Source of the DNA: a bacterium
GTDB lineage: Bacteria; Vulcanimicrobiota; Vulcanimicrobiia; Vulcanimicrobiales; SCRA01
Direction: 5' to 3'
Assembly (NCBI GenBank): GCA_004297985.1
Contig: SCRA01000001.1
Location: 1-52,134 of the forward strand
DNA length: 52,134 bases
The notes under the pieces: generated by a model
Told to the model about the DNA's origin: nothing
Databases searched by the model: none
Seen by the model: only the letters and a program-made list of their open reading frames with translations
Made by a program: the position numbers and the translations under genes
In this document: in pieces, positions 41,955 through 51,029 of the stretch
Position numbering within the stretch: position 1 is the stretch's first letter
Layout of the letters: every line of letters starts with the position of its first letter

Positions 41955-43000
41955 GCGGCGAGCCGGTGTTGGGCTATCCCATCGTTGTCGGCGCGAAGGC
42001 GCTCGATCGCGTCGCCGCCATTGCGCGCGAGCGAGGCTATCGCCGTGCCGTCGTGCTGGCCGACGCCAACGTGGAGAGCCATGCGCGCCGTGCCGCGGCG
42101 GGCTTCGGCGGCGAGGCGCCGTTGCGCACCTTCGTGCTGGGCGAGGAGCGCAAGACCTTAGCGACGCTCGGCGCCGTCTACGACGCGCTGGCCGAGCTGG
42201 AAGTCGATCGCGGGACGTTAGTCGTCGGAGTGGGCGGCGGCGTCGCCGGCGATCTCTTCGGCTTCGCCGCCGCCACCTTCATGCGCGGCGTGCCGTTCCT
42301 CAACGTGCCGACCTCGCTCGTGGCGATGGTCGACGCGGCCATAGGCGGCAAGACGGCCGTCGATCTGCCGGCGGGGAAGAACCTCGCGGGCGCCTTCGCC
42401 GATCCCGTGGCCGTCGTCTCCGACGTGCGAACGTTGGAGACGCTGCCGCCGGCGCAGATCCGCGAGGGTCTTGGAGAGATGGTGAAGCACGCCGTCCTCG
42501 ACGGCGAGGAGACTTTCGCCCAACTCGAGCACTGGGCAAGCGAGCCGTTCGAGCGCTGGCCATGGGCGGAGCTGATCGAGCGCAACGTGCGCGTGAAAGC
42601 GGCGGTGGTCGCGCGCGACCGTCTCGAACATGGCGATCGCGAGCTGCTCAACCTCGGGCATACCTTCGCGCACGCCTTCGAACGCGTCTCGCACTACGCG
42701 CTCTCGCATGGGAGCGCCGTAGCCGTCGGCCTGCGCGCGGCGGGGATCGCGGCGCGGAGTTGGGGGCCGTGGCCGGAGGGTGACCAGCGCCGGGTCGTTG
42801 CCCTCCTGCGGGCACTGGAGCTTCCCACGTCGTATCCCGGCCTCGACGTCGACGGCGTGCTGGCCGCGATGCGCGTGGACAAGAAGCGCCGGGAGGGACG
42901 CCTGAGGTTCGTTCTGCCGCGCGCACTGGGCGACGTGGTGAGCGGCGTCGAACTCGATGACGCGATGGTACGCGGGGCGGTGGAGCGCTGTACGCGGTAG
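41951..43000 (+). CDS. aroB: 3-dehydroquinate synthase
   Basis: A 349-residue NAD- and Zn-dependent enzyme forming 3-dehydroquinate from DAHP. Motifs: VVGVGGGVAGDLFGFAAATFMRG, VPTSLVAMVDAAIGGKTAVDL, GLGEMVKHAVL and NLGHTFAHAFE with a zinc histidine. GTG 41951 is chosen since it overlaps the aroK stop; an extension to 41924 adds only a few unconserved residues. Confidence 0.97.
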   Translation: MSGEPVLGYPIVVGAKALDRVAAIARERGYRRAVVLADANVESHARRAAAGFGGEAPLRTFVLGEERKTLATLGAVYDALAELEVDRGTLVVGVGGGVAGDLFGFAAATFMRGVPFLNVPTSLVAMVDAAIGGKTAVDLPAGKNLAGAFADPVAVVSDVRTLETLPPAQIREGLGEMVKHAVLDGEETFAQLEHWASEPFERWPWAELIERNVRVKAAVVARDRLEHGDRELLNLGHTFAHAFERVSHYALSHGSAVAVGLRAAGIAARSWGPWPEGDQRRVVALLRALELPTSYPGLDVDGVLAAMRVDKKRREGRLRFVLPRALGDVVSGVELDDAMVRGAVERCTR

Positions 43001-43014
43001 ACGTTCTGGTCGAC

Positions 43015-45372
43015 GTGCAGACCAGCCGCTTCGACCGGCGTCTGACGTACGCGCTCACCGACGGCGAGGCGCCCGCGGTCGGCGAGGTGGTGCGGGTCCC
43101 GCTGGGCTCGCGCAGCGTCTACGGTTACGTCGTCGGCGCACCGCGCACCGCCGATGAACAGCAGGAGCCGCGCTTGAAGCCGCTGGCGCGAACGGAGGCG
43201 CCGCGCGCTTTCAACGAAGAGGGGCTCGCCCTCGCCGAGTTCCTGGCCGATCGCTATCTCTGCACGCTGGCCGAGGCGCTGGGCGCCGTTACCTTCGCCG
43301 GTGCCGTGCCGCGCGCCGTCGATCGCCTCTACCGCACGTGCGAGCGCCCGCGACCGGAGCGCTACCGCAGCGTCCCGGAACGCCTGCTGCGCCTGATTTG
43401 GGAGGAGCTGGGCGACGGGTGGACGCCACGCCGTCTCCTGCACCATCCGGAGGCGCGGCGCATCGCCGATACCCCGCGTCTGCTGGAATACCTGCAGGCC
43501 CTGCAGCGCAGCGGCGATCTCGTGCGCCGGCGTACCTTCGGACACCAGAGCGTGCGTGCGCGCCGCGAGCGCTGGCTCCTTCCCGGGGCCGTCGATCCGC
43601 GTGGCCCCAAGGCCAAGACCTTGTTGGAGCTCGTGCGCGAGCGTGGCGAGCTGCGCCGTAGCGAAGCGCTTCTTGCCGGCTACAGCGGCGAGGTCGTGGC
43701 GCGCGCCGTGGCTGCCGGCGTGCTGGTGGAGCAGACGCGCGAGGCACAACGCGGCCCACGCGCACATGGCGGGGCAACGAGCACCGTCGTGCCAACGCCC
43801 GAGCAGCGGCATGCGCTGAACGCCGTCACGAGTGCGCTCGAGCAGGGCGGCGAGTTCCTGCTCTTCGGCATCACCGGCTCGGGGAAGACGCTGATCTACC
43901 TCGATGCGATCGCCGCCGCGCTTGAGCGCGGGCGCCGCGCGATCGTGCTGGTGCCGGAGATCTCGCTCACTCCGCAGACGGCGGCGCGCTTCACGGAGCG
44001 CTTTGGCGGGCGGGTGGCCGTCTTCCATAGTGCCCTCTCCGACCGCGAGCGCTTCGAAGCCTGGCAGGCGTGCTGGCGTAGCGAGATCGACGTGGTGGTA
44101 GGGGCGCGATCGGCGGTCTTCGCTCCACTGGAGAACGTGGGGCTGATCGCCGTCGACGAGGAGCACGAAACCAGCTACAAGCAGGACACGACGCCCCGCT
44201 ACGTCACGGCCGACGTGGCGCGCGAGCGCGCGCGGCGCAACGGTGCCGTGTTGATCTTCGGCAGCGCCACACCCTCGCTGGAGCGCTGGCACGACGCGCG
44301 GACGGGGCGCGCGGCGTTATTGCGCCTCCCGCATCGTGCGACGGGGCTCCCGCTCCCCGCGGTGCGCGTCGTCGACATGGCGGAAGAGCTGCGCAGCGGC
44401 AACCGGCGTATCTTCTCCACGGCTCTGCTGGATGCGCTCGAGCAACGCCTGAAGGCGGGGGAGAAGAGCGTGCTCTTCGTCAACCGGCGCGGCTCGGCCG
44501 GGTTCCTGCTCTGCCGCGAGTGCGGCTGGGTGCCGGAGTGTACGCGCTGCAGCGTCTCGCTGGCCCTGCACCGTGCCGACGCGCTGCTGCGCTGTCACTA
44601 CTGCGATCTCCAGGCACCGGTCCCGACGCGCTGCGGCAACTGCAGCAGCGCGATCTTTCGTGAGTTCGGCGTGGGTACCCAACGGGTGGAAGAAGAGGTG
44701 CGCCGCCTCTTTCCGCAGGCGCGCGTGGGACGCATGGACTCCGACACCACGACGCGTTTGGGAGATCACGCGCGCATCTTGAGCAGCTTCGAGCGCGAAG
44801 GCGACGTACTGGTGGGAACGCAGATGATCGCCAAGGGACTCGACTACCCGTTGGTGACGTTAGTGGGCGTCGTCGCTGCGGACATCGGGCTCCACCGTCA
44901 GGACTTTCGTGCCTCCGAGCGCACCTTCTCGCTCTTGGTGCAGGTGGCGGGACGCAGTGGGCGCGCGCGCCCCGGCGAAGTGATCGTGCAGACCTACGCG
45001 CCGGAGCACCCGGCGATCGCGCTCGCCGTGGCGCAGAACTACGAGGCTTTCGCGCGGCGGGAGCTGGCCGAGCGTGAGGCGCTCCGCTATCCCCCCTATT
45101 CCACGCTGCTCTACTTGGGCGTGATCGGGCGCAGTCGCGGACACGTCGAGCGGACGGCGCGTGGGTACGCGGAGCGGCTGCGCCAGTCCGAAGTGGCCGA
45201 GGTGCTGGGGCCCGCCCCCTACCCCGTTGAGCGCGTCAACGACGAGTGGCGCTGGCGGATCGCCTGCAAGAGCGAGCAGCCGCGCGAGCTGCGCGCCTTC
45301 ATCCGCGAGCGCATCCTCACGTTCGCGCGCACCGACCGCGCCGCGCGCGTGGTGGTCAATGTCGACCCCTAG
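43015..45372 (+). CDS. priA: primosomal replication restart helicase PriA
   Basis: A 785-residue PriA. The 3'-DNA-binding N-terminal domain is followed by the helicase: Walker A GITGSGKT (285-292), VPEISLT, the DEEH box (VDEEHETSYKQD), and GSATPS. Paired zinc motifs CRECGWVPECTRC and CHYC..CGNC sit in between, and HRQDFRASERTFSLLVQVAGRSGR is motif V/VI. It reloads the replisome at broken forks. The first GTG is at 43015; the similarity seems to begin a few codons earlier, over the aroB stop, but no start codon exists there. It follows aroB by 14 nt. Confidence 0.96.
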   Translation: MQTSRFDRRLTYALTDGEAPAVGEVVRVPLGSRSVYGYVVGAPRTADEQQEPRLKPLARTEAPRAFNEEGLALAEFLADRYLCTLAEALGAVTFAGAVPRAVDRLYRTCERPRPERYRSVPERLLRLIWEELGDGWTPRRLLHHPEARRIADTPRLLEYLQALQRSGDLVRRRTFGHQSVRARRERWLLPGAVDPRGPKAKTLLELVRERGELRRSEALLAGYSGEVVARAVAAGVLVEQTREAQRGPRAHGGATSTVVPTPEQRHALNAVTSALEQGGEFLLFGITGSGKTLIYLDAIAAALERGRRAIVLVPEISLTPQTAARFTERFGGRVAVFHSALSDRERFEAWQACWRSEIDVVVGARSAVFAPLENVGLIAVDEEHETSYKQDTTPRYVTADVARERARRNGAVLIFGSATPSLERWHDARTGRAALLRLPHRATGLPLPAVRVVDMAEELRSGNRRIFSTALLDALEQRLKAGEKSVLFVNRRGSAGFLLCRECGWVPECTRCSVSLALHRADALLRCHYCDLQAPVPTRCGNCSSAIFREFGVGTQRVEEEVRRLFPQARVGRMDSDTTTRLGDHARILSSFEREGDVLVGTQMIAKGLDYPLVTLVGVVAADIGLHRQDFRASERTFSLLVQVAGRSGRARPGEVIVQTYAPEHPAIALAVAQNYEAFARRELAEREALRYPPYSTLLYLGVIGRSRGHVERTARGYAERLRQSEVAEVLGPAPYPVERVNDEWRWRIACKSEQPRELRAFIRERILTFARTDRAARVVVNVDP

Positions 45373-45406
45373 GAGCCTGTAGGCTTTTAGCCAGATAGAC
45401 TCTGCC

Positions 45407-45961
45407 CTAGCTTCCCGGGGCGTACGTGCGGCATGGCGGCAGTACCGTGATCGGCGTTCCTTTCGGTTGCTTGCCCGCAAGGATCGCTGAGTTTTTCGCG
45501 GTTTCAGAATCGGCGAGATCGGACCGATGAAGATCGACTGCAATCTTGTTCTCAAGGACCTGCGCCATGAAGGCAAGTGCAACGTGCTCGACTCCGCTGG
45601 CTCGGAGATTGTCGTTTCGAGCCTCAACGCGACCCGTGACTATGGTCCCATTCACCTGGATGGCTGTAACGGTCTCACAGAGGTGCGGAGACTTGAAAAG
45701 AACCTCCATATCTTCGCGAATCTTGTCGCGCCCGAAGCAAGGCGCCTGAAGAGAGCATAGACCTTGAGCAGCTGCACCGATAAAGACGCCGTTCTCGGCA
45801 AACGCGTCCGCCGCGGCGGCGGCGTCACCACGGTTGATCCCGTCGAAAAATGTCAGCACAGCAACTGCAGGCTGGGGGAGCGTTGGCGTTTGCGCCGTGC
45901 CTGCCGCGCTTGACTGCAAGACGAAAACCAGAACCAGAGTCGCGCACCCGATCGTTTTCAC
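45407..45961 (-). CDS. secreted NTF2/SnoaL-like protein
   Basis: A 184-residue protein with a signal peptide (~1-23, ending near AGTAQ) and a cone-shaped NTF2/SnoaL-like domain: AVAVLTFFDGINRGDAAAAADAFAENGVFIG, then GRDKIREDMEVLF and EHVALAFMAQVLENKI. No catalytic residues can be assigned; the fold serves many roles. Its third-position GC looks lower than that of neighbouring genes, suggesting transfer. It converges with priA (34 nt apart) and overlaps the HicA-like gene upstream by 4 nt. Confidence 0.7.
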   Translation of the reverse strand: MKTIGCATLVLVFVLQSSAAGTAQTPTLPQPAVAVLTFFDGINRGDAAAAADAFAENGVFIGAAAQGLCSLQAPCFGRDKIREDMEVLFKSPHLCETVTAIQVNGTIVTGRVEARNDNLRASGVEHVALAFMAQVLENKIAVDLHRSDLADSETAKNSAILAGKQPKGTPITVLPPCRTYAPGS

Positions 45962-46200
45962 GATATCCTCCAGTGCTGATCTCCCGAAGTTTTACTAAAA
46001 ACTACACTCCTGGTTGAGTTGACCTGATCGGCCACCGTGTCTCCGGTTTGCGGATGCCTACAGATCGTGTGATCTCCTCTTCCGCGGCGAGCGACCTCGT
46101 ACCCCGCGGCCCTCAGCCGAGCGACGACCTCCCGAACCCGCGGGGCGGCATTTCCAACCTCCGTACGGACCGTTACTTGCAAAACGCCGGCTCCGGCCAC
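45958..46200 (-). CDS. HicA-like fragment or degenerate toxin
   Basis: An 80-codon frame whose middle resembles HicA mRNA interferases: VREVVARLRAAGYEVARRGRGDHTICRHPQTG, given here in part (residues ~22-53), including the catalytic histidine region GDH. The expected C-terminus (a V.VP...L..GTL..I..QAG pattern) is replaced by an unrelated tail, and no HicB antitoxin gene adjoins it, so it may be truncated and inactive. It overlaps the NTF2-like gene by 4 nt. The true start is uncertain. Confidence 0.4.
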   Translation of the reverse strand: MAGAGVLQVTVRTEVGNAAPRVREVVARLRAAGYEVARRGRGDHTICRHPQTGDTVADQVNSTRSVVFSKTSGDQHWRIS

Positions 46201-46236
46201 GTTCGATTCACAGCGCCGGTTGCCTGTCCTGACACT

Positions 46237-46274
46237 CCAAACAAGAAACCGCGGGGCCTTGAGGCTCCGCGGTT
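46237..46274 (-). terminator. intrinsic terminator of rpsT
   Basis: On the minus strand AACCGCGGAGCC pairs with GGCCCCGCGGTT (one G-T pair) around a 4-nt loop and is followed by TTTCTTGTTT, a T-rich tract. It lies about 30 nt after the rpsT stop. The best-formed intrinsic terminator in the window. Confidence 0.88.
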
Positions 46275-46305
46275 CGCAAAGTGAGGGCGCGCGAGGCGAT
46301 ACCGC

Positions 46306-46557
46306 CTAGGCGGCGGTTGCTTTCCGCAGGGCACGCGCGAGACGCGACTTCTTGCGGGCAGCCTTGTTGGGGTGGATGATTCCCTTGTTGGCCGCCTTGT
46401 CGAACGCGGACTCCACGGTGTGCGCGAAGTTCGCGTCACCCGCCGCGGCGAGCGCCTTCTTGTACAGCGTCTTCAAGCGGGTCTTGGTGGAGAGGTTGCG
46501 CACCCGGCGCTTCTCCGACTGGCGAACCCACTTGATGGCGGCTTTGATGTTCGGCAC
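46306..46557 (-). CDS. rpsT: 30S ribosomal protein S20
   Basis: An 83-residue S20, a helical protein binding 16S rRNA in the body of the small subunit. The family order is complete: MPNIKAAIKWVRQSEKRR, TRLKTLYKKALAA and GIIHPNKAARKKSRLARAL. The start is GTG 46557, with TAGGAG upstream. It has its own promoter and terminator. Confidence 0.98.
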   Translation of the reverse strand: MPNIKAAIKWVRQSEKRRVRNLSTKTRLKTLYKKALAAAGDANFAHTVESAFDKAANKGIIHPNKAARKKSRLARALRKATAA

Positions 46558-46587
46558 GGACGACTCCTATGGAAAAACGACCGCCGC

Positions 46588-46617
46588 ATCATAGCACAAC
46601 GTGCCAGGGGCGGTCAA
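46588..46617 (-). promoter_or_regulatory. sigma-70-type promoter of rpsT
   Basis: TTGACC (46617-46612) and TATGAT (46593-46588) are separated by 18 nt on the minus strand and stand about 30 nt before the rpsT start. The -35 box overlaps the stop codon of rsgA. It is the closest match to the consensus in the window. Confidence 0.85.
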
Positions 46618-47555
46618 TCGCTCAAGAGGGAGCCGCTGGCCTGCTCCAGGGCTCGCCGGTAGCTGGCGTAGCGGGTGGCGGCGATCTCCCCGTTCTCCAC
46701 GGCGGCCCTGACGGCGCAGGAGGGCTCCTCCAGATGGCGGCAGTCGGGGAAGCGGCACGCTCCGAGATGCGAAGCCAGGTCCCGGAAGCAGGCGGCCAGA
46801 TCGCGTGGGTCCAGGTCGGCCAGCGAGAACTCGCGCACGCCGGGCGTGTCGATGAGAAAGCCGTGGCCTAGGTAGGCGAGGCGCGAGCTCGTCGTCGTCT
46901 GCCGCCCCCTGCCCGTGCGCTCGTTGACTTCGCCCACGCGCGCGCCGCGGTCGGCTCCAAGCACCTTGAAGAGCGAGGACTTCCCGACGCCGCTCTGCCC
47001 CAGCATCAAGGCGCGCCGGCCCGCGATCCGCTCCGCCAGTTCCGCGACGCCGCGGTGATCGACCGTGCTGAGGACGATCACGTCGTAGCGCAAACGATCG
47101 CGGTAGAGCGCGAGAGTCTGCGCTACGACGGTGGGATCGACGAGGTCGGCCTTGGTCAGGGCTACCAGCGGCGTGATCTCCTGGTGCTCGGCGAACGCCA
47201 CAGCACGGTCGATAAAGCCGTAGCGCAGCTCGGGGCGTGCGAGCGCGGCAACGATGACCAGCAGGTCGACGTTGGCGGCCATCGTCTTGCGCTCGCCGCC
47301 GGCAGTGGTGCGCGTGATCGTCTGTACGCGCGGCAGTACCTCCACGATGATGCCCTCGCCTGCCGCACCGTCGACGGAGCGGACCAGCACGCTGTCGCCC
47401 ACGACGGGCAACTCGTCTAACGAGGGATAGTCGCAGAGCAACAGGGCACCGTCGTCCTCCACGGCTACCCACGCGCGGTTGCGGCCCCGCGAAACGACCA
47501 CGGCCGACTGCACGGGGCCCGCGTCGCGTAGGGCCCGGTGCTTGCTCTGCCTCAT
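46614..47555 (-). CDS. rsgA: ribosome small subunit GTPase RsgA
   Basis: A 313-residue circularly permuted GTPase with an N-terminal OB fold. The motif order G4 (TKAD, 134-137), G1 (GQSGVGKSS, 186-194), G3 (DTPG) marks the permutation. A C-terminal zinc knuckle CRFPDCRHLEEPSC follows. It matures the 30S subunit, in line with the adjacent rpsT. The frame is open to 47813 but ATG 47555 is the start that matches family length; the divergent gene at 47616 begins 60 nt away. Confidence 0.95.
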   Translation of the reverse strand: MRQSKHRALRDAGPVQSAVVVSRGRNRAWVAVEDDGALLLCDYPSLDELPVVGDSVLVRSVDGAAGEGIIVEVLPRVQTITRTTAGGERKTMAANVDLLVIVAALARPELRYGFIDRAVAFAEHQEITPLVALTKADLVDPTVVAQTLALYRDRLRYDVIVLSTVDHRGVAELAERIAGRRALMLGQSGVGKSSLFKVLGADRGARVGEVNERTGRGRQTTTSSRLAYLGHGFLIDTPGVREFSLADLDPRDLAACFRDLASHLGACRFPDCRHLEEPSCAVRAAVENGEIAATRYASYRRALEQASGSLLSD

Positions 47556-47615
47556 CGGCCGTCGGCGTTCGCGGCCCAGGAACGCTCGGCCTGCGGCGAG
47601 GAAGATGGCGGCGCG

Positions 47616-48140
47616 ATGGATGCGTTGACGGGAGTGCGCGCGGAGCGGGCACTCGACGATGAGATGCGTGAAGCCTTCGCCGCGTGGTGCGAGCGCGGCG
47701 GCGGTACGCTTCGCGCGTGGCGCGCCGCATCCACCGTCGCTTGCACATTCGCCGTCGTGGCCGGCGCGCTCGACGAACACGCGGCGGAACGCATCTTGGA
47801 CTGCGTGGTGCACTTCGATCGGCCACCCGCGATGTACGTCTCCCTGGAGCCGAGCGCCGTGCGGGGATCGGCGCTGCTGGAGGCGGCACTAGGCGGGCGC
47901 GGCGCACCGGACGGCGTGTGCCTGGAGCGGCGCAACGGCCTGCTGATGTTGCGCGTGGCCACGGAGCGGACGCCTTACGCCGTCGTGCGCGATTTGATCG
48001 GCCTGGAACTGGCGCCTACGGGCTCAGGCTGCGCGGTACGACTTCTCTCGCCCATCGATCTGCGTACGGTAGTTGGCATCGCCGCCGATGGTCTGGGGGC
48101 ACCCATCTCCGCTCACGACGTCCTCGAGGCGCGGCTCTGA
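47616..48140 (+). CDS. uncharacterised protein coupled to cdaA
   Basis: A 174-residue protein that I do not recognise. It looks soluble: no signal peptide, one modestly hydrophobic patch (TVACTFAVVAGAL, ~39-51), several cysteines, and an alpha/beta-like pattern (PPAMYVSLEPSAVRG, GLLMLRVATE, CAVRLLSPIDLRTVVGI). Codon usage is normal for the window. Its stop shares an A with the cdaA ATG (TGATG), so they are translated together. ATG 47616 is chosen; the frame is open from 47538 in overlap with rsgA. A role linked to c-di-AMP is only an inference from position. Confidence 0.75.
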   Translation: MDALTGVRAERALDDEMREAFAAWCERGGGTLRAWRAASTVACTFAVVAGALDEHAAERILDCVVHFDRPPAMYVSLEPSAVRGSALLEAALGGRGAPDGVCLERRNGLLMLRVATERTPYAVVRDLIGLELAPTGSGCAVRLLSPIDLRTVVGIAADGLGAPISAHDVLEARL

Positions 48141-48991
48141 TGCTGCATCTGCCGTCCTGGGTGCTTGCCGCGCTCGACGTCCTGGCCACAAGCACGCTCA
48201 TCTACTACCTGCTCTTGTTGATCCGCGGCACGCGCGCCGTGCAGATCATGCTGGGCTTGCTGACCCTGATCGCCGTCATGGCCACCGCCAACATGCTGCA
48301 GTTGGTGGTGCTCAAGACCCTCTTGCAGTATCTGGTACTCGGCACGGCGGTTACCTTGCCGATCGTCTTCCAGCCGGAGTTACGCCGCGCGCTCGAGCGC
48401 ATCGGACGTGGCGAGTTCTTCCACGTGGCAAAGGACGGTGCCGGCGAGGGCGTGGATCTCGAGCGGGTCGTGGAGGCATTGGCCCGCGCGGCGACGATCC
48501 TCTCGCGCAGCGAGATCGGCGCGCTTGTGGTGATCGAGCAGCAAAGCGGCCTCCAGGAGTTTGTGGAAAGCGGTACCGTGCTCGACGCGAAGCTGACCCC
48601 GGAGCTCCTGCTCACGCTCTTCACACCGCGCGCCCCGCTGCACGACGGTGCGGTGATCGTACGCGGTGACCGCATCGTGGCCGCGGGTTGCTTTCTTCCG
48701 CTGACCGAGGCGATGTGGCTCGATCGCCGTCTCGGGACGCGCCACCGCGCGGCCATCGGCCTCACCGAGCAGACGGATGCTATCGCGCTGGTCGTCTCGG
48801 AGGAGACGGGGAACATCGCGGTGGCGCGCGGCGGGCGCCTCTCGCGCGAGCTCGACGAGGAAGAACGCCTGCGCAAAGTGCTGCGCGCCTGCATCCATGC
48901 CACGGCGCCGGCGCGCAACCGCATGGAAGGGGTAGTGGCCGCGCTGCGCCAGCGCCTTCGCGTTGAGCGCGCCGAGAGCACGCGCGGATGA
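48140..48991 (+). CDS. cdaA: diadenylate cyclase CdaA
   Basis: A 283-residue c-di-AMP synthase. Three membrane helices (~10-78) precede a DAC domain holding the catalytic DGA (169-171, in PLHDGAVIV) and RHR (201-203, in GTRHRAAIG) motifs, both intact. It joins two ATP into c-di-AMP, which governs potassium and wall balance in many monoderms. It overlaps the unknown gene upstream and cdaR downstream, and glmM follows: the conserved cdaA-cdaR-glmM order. Confidence 0.97.
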   Translation: MLHLPSWVLAALDVLATSTLIYYLLLLIRGTRAVQIMLGLLTLIAVMATANMLQLVVLKTLLQYLVLGTAVTLPIVFQPELRRALERIGRGEFFHVAKDGAGEGVDLERVVEALARAATILSRSEIGALVVIEQQSGLQEFVESGTVLDAKLTPELLLTLFTPRAPLHDGAVIVRGDRIVAAGCFLPLTEAMWLDRRLGTRHRAAIGLTEQTDAIALVVSEETGNIAVARGGRLSRELDEEERLRKVLRACIHATAPARNRMEGVVAALRQRLRVERAESTRG

Positions 48992-49662
48992 TCGGCGGCT
49001 TCTTTCGGCGCAATCTTGGCCTCAAGGCGCTCTCGCTGACCCTGGCGATCTTGGCCTGGGCCTATCTCACGTACGGTGCCAATCTCGGTGTGCGCACCGG
49101 CATCACCCAGCAGGTCGAGGTTCCGGTCACGCTGCGCAACGTCGCGGCGGGGATGGTCGCCGAGCCCGCTGCGCAGGCGGTGACGGTTGTCGTCGGTGGG
49201 GATCATGGACCGTTCGATGCGCCCTCCGCGAAGGAGTTCGTGGTCTACGTCGATCTGCATGGTCTGGGTGCCGGTACCTACAGCCTCGAGCCGCACGTCG
49301 TGGGGCCGCGTGACGCGAACGTCGAGCGCGTTCGCCCCGCCTCCGTGGTCGTGACCGTCGACCGGCTGATCTCGCGTCGCCTCCCCGTCTTCGTGCAGTA
49401 CCGTGGGAGGCCGCCGCAGGCCTCCGGCACGAACGGCGCCAACGTGGCGCCAACGACGGTGGTCGTTCGCGGCGCCGCGGCCGCCGTCTCGCGCATCGTG
49501 ATCGTCGCCGCAGAGATCCCCGGCGATCGACTCACGGCGGGCTTCGATGCCTTGTTGGCGCCGGTGGCGCTGGATCTCAAGGGACGCCCGGTCGGCGACG
49601 TGGCGATCGCGCCAAACCTCGTGCACGTCACCGTTCCCAAGAGCGTCTCGATCAGCGAGTAG
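48988..49662 (+). CDS. cdaR: CdaR (YbbR-domain) regulator of CdaA
   Basis: A 224-residue protein with an N-terminal membrane helix (LGLKALSLTLAILAWAYLTYG, ~9-29 in total) and YbbR repeats: GITQQVEVPVTLRNVAAGMVAEPAA, then the repeats with YVDLHGLGAGTYSLEPHVVGP, VTVDRLISRRLPVFV and so on. CdaR binds and controls CdaA from outside the membrane. It has about two repeats against four in Bacillus. It overlaps cdaA by 4 nt. Confidence 0.92.
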   Translation: MIGGFFRRNLGLKALSLTLAILAWAYLTYGANLGVRTGITQQVEVPVTLRNVAAGMVAEPAAQAVTVVVGGDHGPFDAPSAKEFVVYVDLHGLGAGTYSLEPHVVGPRDANVERVRPASVVVTVDRLISRRLPVFVQYRGRPPQASGTNGANVAPTTVVVRGAAAAVSRIVIVAAEIPGDRLTAGFDALLAPVALDLKGRPVGDVAIAPNLVHVTVPKSVSISE

Positions 49663-49679
49663 GAGAAGAAGGCGAGAAC

Positions 49680-51029
49680 GTGGCTGAGAACCAGCGAATC
49701 TTCGGTACCGACGGCGTGCGCGGGGTAGCCAACGCCGACCTCACGCCGGAGCTGGCGTTTCGCGTGGGCCGTGCCGCCGCCGTCGTGCTCGCGCATGAAG
49801 TCGGTGCCGGCCGTCCGATCGTGGTGGGACGCGACACGCGCATATCCGGGCCGATGCTCGAAGCGGCATTGGTGGCCGGCATATGCTCGGCCGGGCGCGA
49901 TGTTCTCTTGCTCGGCGTGCTTCCCACGCCCGCCGTCGCGCTGATCACGCGCCTCTCCGGTGCCGCAGCCGGAGCCATGATCTCCGCCTCACACAATCCC
50001 ATCGCCGATAACGGCATTAAACTCTTCGGCGCCGACGGCTTCAAGCTCTCGGATGCGCTCGAGGCGGAGATCGAGTCGGACATCGCCGCCGACAGCGGGC
50101 CGCGCCCCACGGGTCTGGATGTCGGCGGTGTCGAGGCCGCTCCGGAGCTGCAGAATCGCTATCTCGAGCACTTGGTGGACCACGGGTCCCCGCTGACCGG
50201 CTTGGAGATCGTGGTGGACGGAGCCTTCGGCGCAGCCTACCGCATGGGACCGGAGGCGCTGCGGCGTCTGGGTGCCGTGGTGCATCCGATCAACTGCGAG
50301 GCGGACGGGGCGCGCATCAACGTTCTCTGCGGCGCGACTCACCTAGAGCCGCTGATCGGCGAGGTTCGCCGGCGCCCCGGGAGCCTCGGCGTGGCCTTCG
50401 ACGGCGATGCCGATCGCGCGCTCTTCGTGGACGAGGAGGGGCACGCGGTCAACGGCGATCAGGTTCTCGCCATGCTCGCCTCGCAGATGGCGCGCGAAGG
50501 GGCCCTGCCCAGGGCGACCGTCGTAGCGACGGTGATGTCCAACGTCGGATTGGAGCGCGCGCTCGACGGGCTGGGCCTGCGACTCGAGCGCACCGCCGTG
50601 GGCGATCGCTACGTCCTGGAGCGCATGCAGGCTGGCGGCCACCCCCTGGGCGGCGAGCAGTCGGGCCACATCATCGATCTGCGCCGCAACTCCACCGGCG
50701 ACGGGCCGATGACAGCCGTCTCCGTCTTCTCGCTGATGGCGCGCTCGGGTGGACGTCTGACAGACCTGGCCGCGTGTGTGAAGACCTATCCGCAGGTGCT
50801 GGTCAACGTTCGCACGCACCGCAAGGACCTTCTCGAGCACGCCGAGGTCCGCCGGCGCATCGTCGCCGTCGAGAGCGCGCTGGGAACGGAGGGACGCGTC
50901 TTGGTGCGCCCCAGCGGAACGGAGCCCCTCCTGCGCGTGATGGTCGAGGGCCCCGACCGCGGCGCGGTGGTGCGCATGGCGGAGGAGATCGCCTCGGCCA
51001 TCCGGACCGCCGGCGATGGTGAGCTGTAG
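49680..51029 (+). CDS. glmM: phosphoglucosamine mutase
   Basis: A 449-residue enzyme converting glucosamine-6-phosphate to glucosamine-1-phosphate, for peptidoglycan precursors. Seen: RIFGTDGVRGVAN, the phosphoserine loop MISASHNP (Ser104), the metal site FDGDADR, GGEQSGHI and the phosphate-binding VRPSGTEPLLRVM. GlmM also binds and inhibits CdaA in Firmicutes. The start is GTG 49680, 17 nt after cdaR. Confidence 0.97.
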   Translation: MAENQRIFGTDGVRGVANADLTPELAFRVGRAAAVVLAHEVGAGRPIVVGRDTRISGPMLEAALVAGICSAGRDVLLLGVLPTPAVALITRLSGAAAGAMISASHNPIADNGIKLFGADGFKLSDALEAEIESDIAADSGPRPTGLDVGGVEAAPELQNRYLEHLVDHGSPLTGLEIVVDGAFGAAYRMGPEALRRLGAVVHPINCEADGARINVLCGATHLEPLIGEVRRRPGSLGVAFDGDADRALFVDEEGHAVNGDQVLAMLASQMAREGALPRATVVATVMSNVGLERALDGLGLRLERTAVGDRYVLERMQAGGHPLGGEQSGHIIDLRRNSTGDGPMTAVSVFSLMARSGGRLTDLAACVKTYPQVLVNVRTHRKDLLEHAEVRRRIVAVESALGTEGRVLVRPSGTEPLLRVMVEGPDRGAVVRMAEEIASAIRTAGDGEL

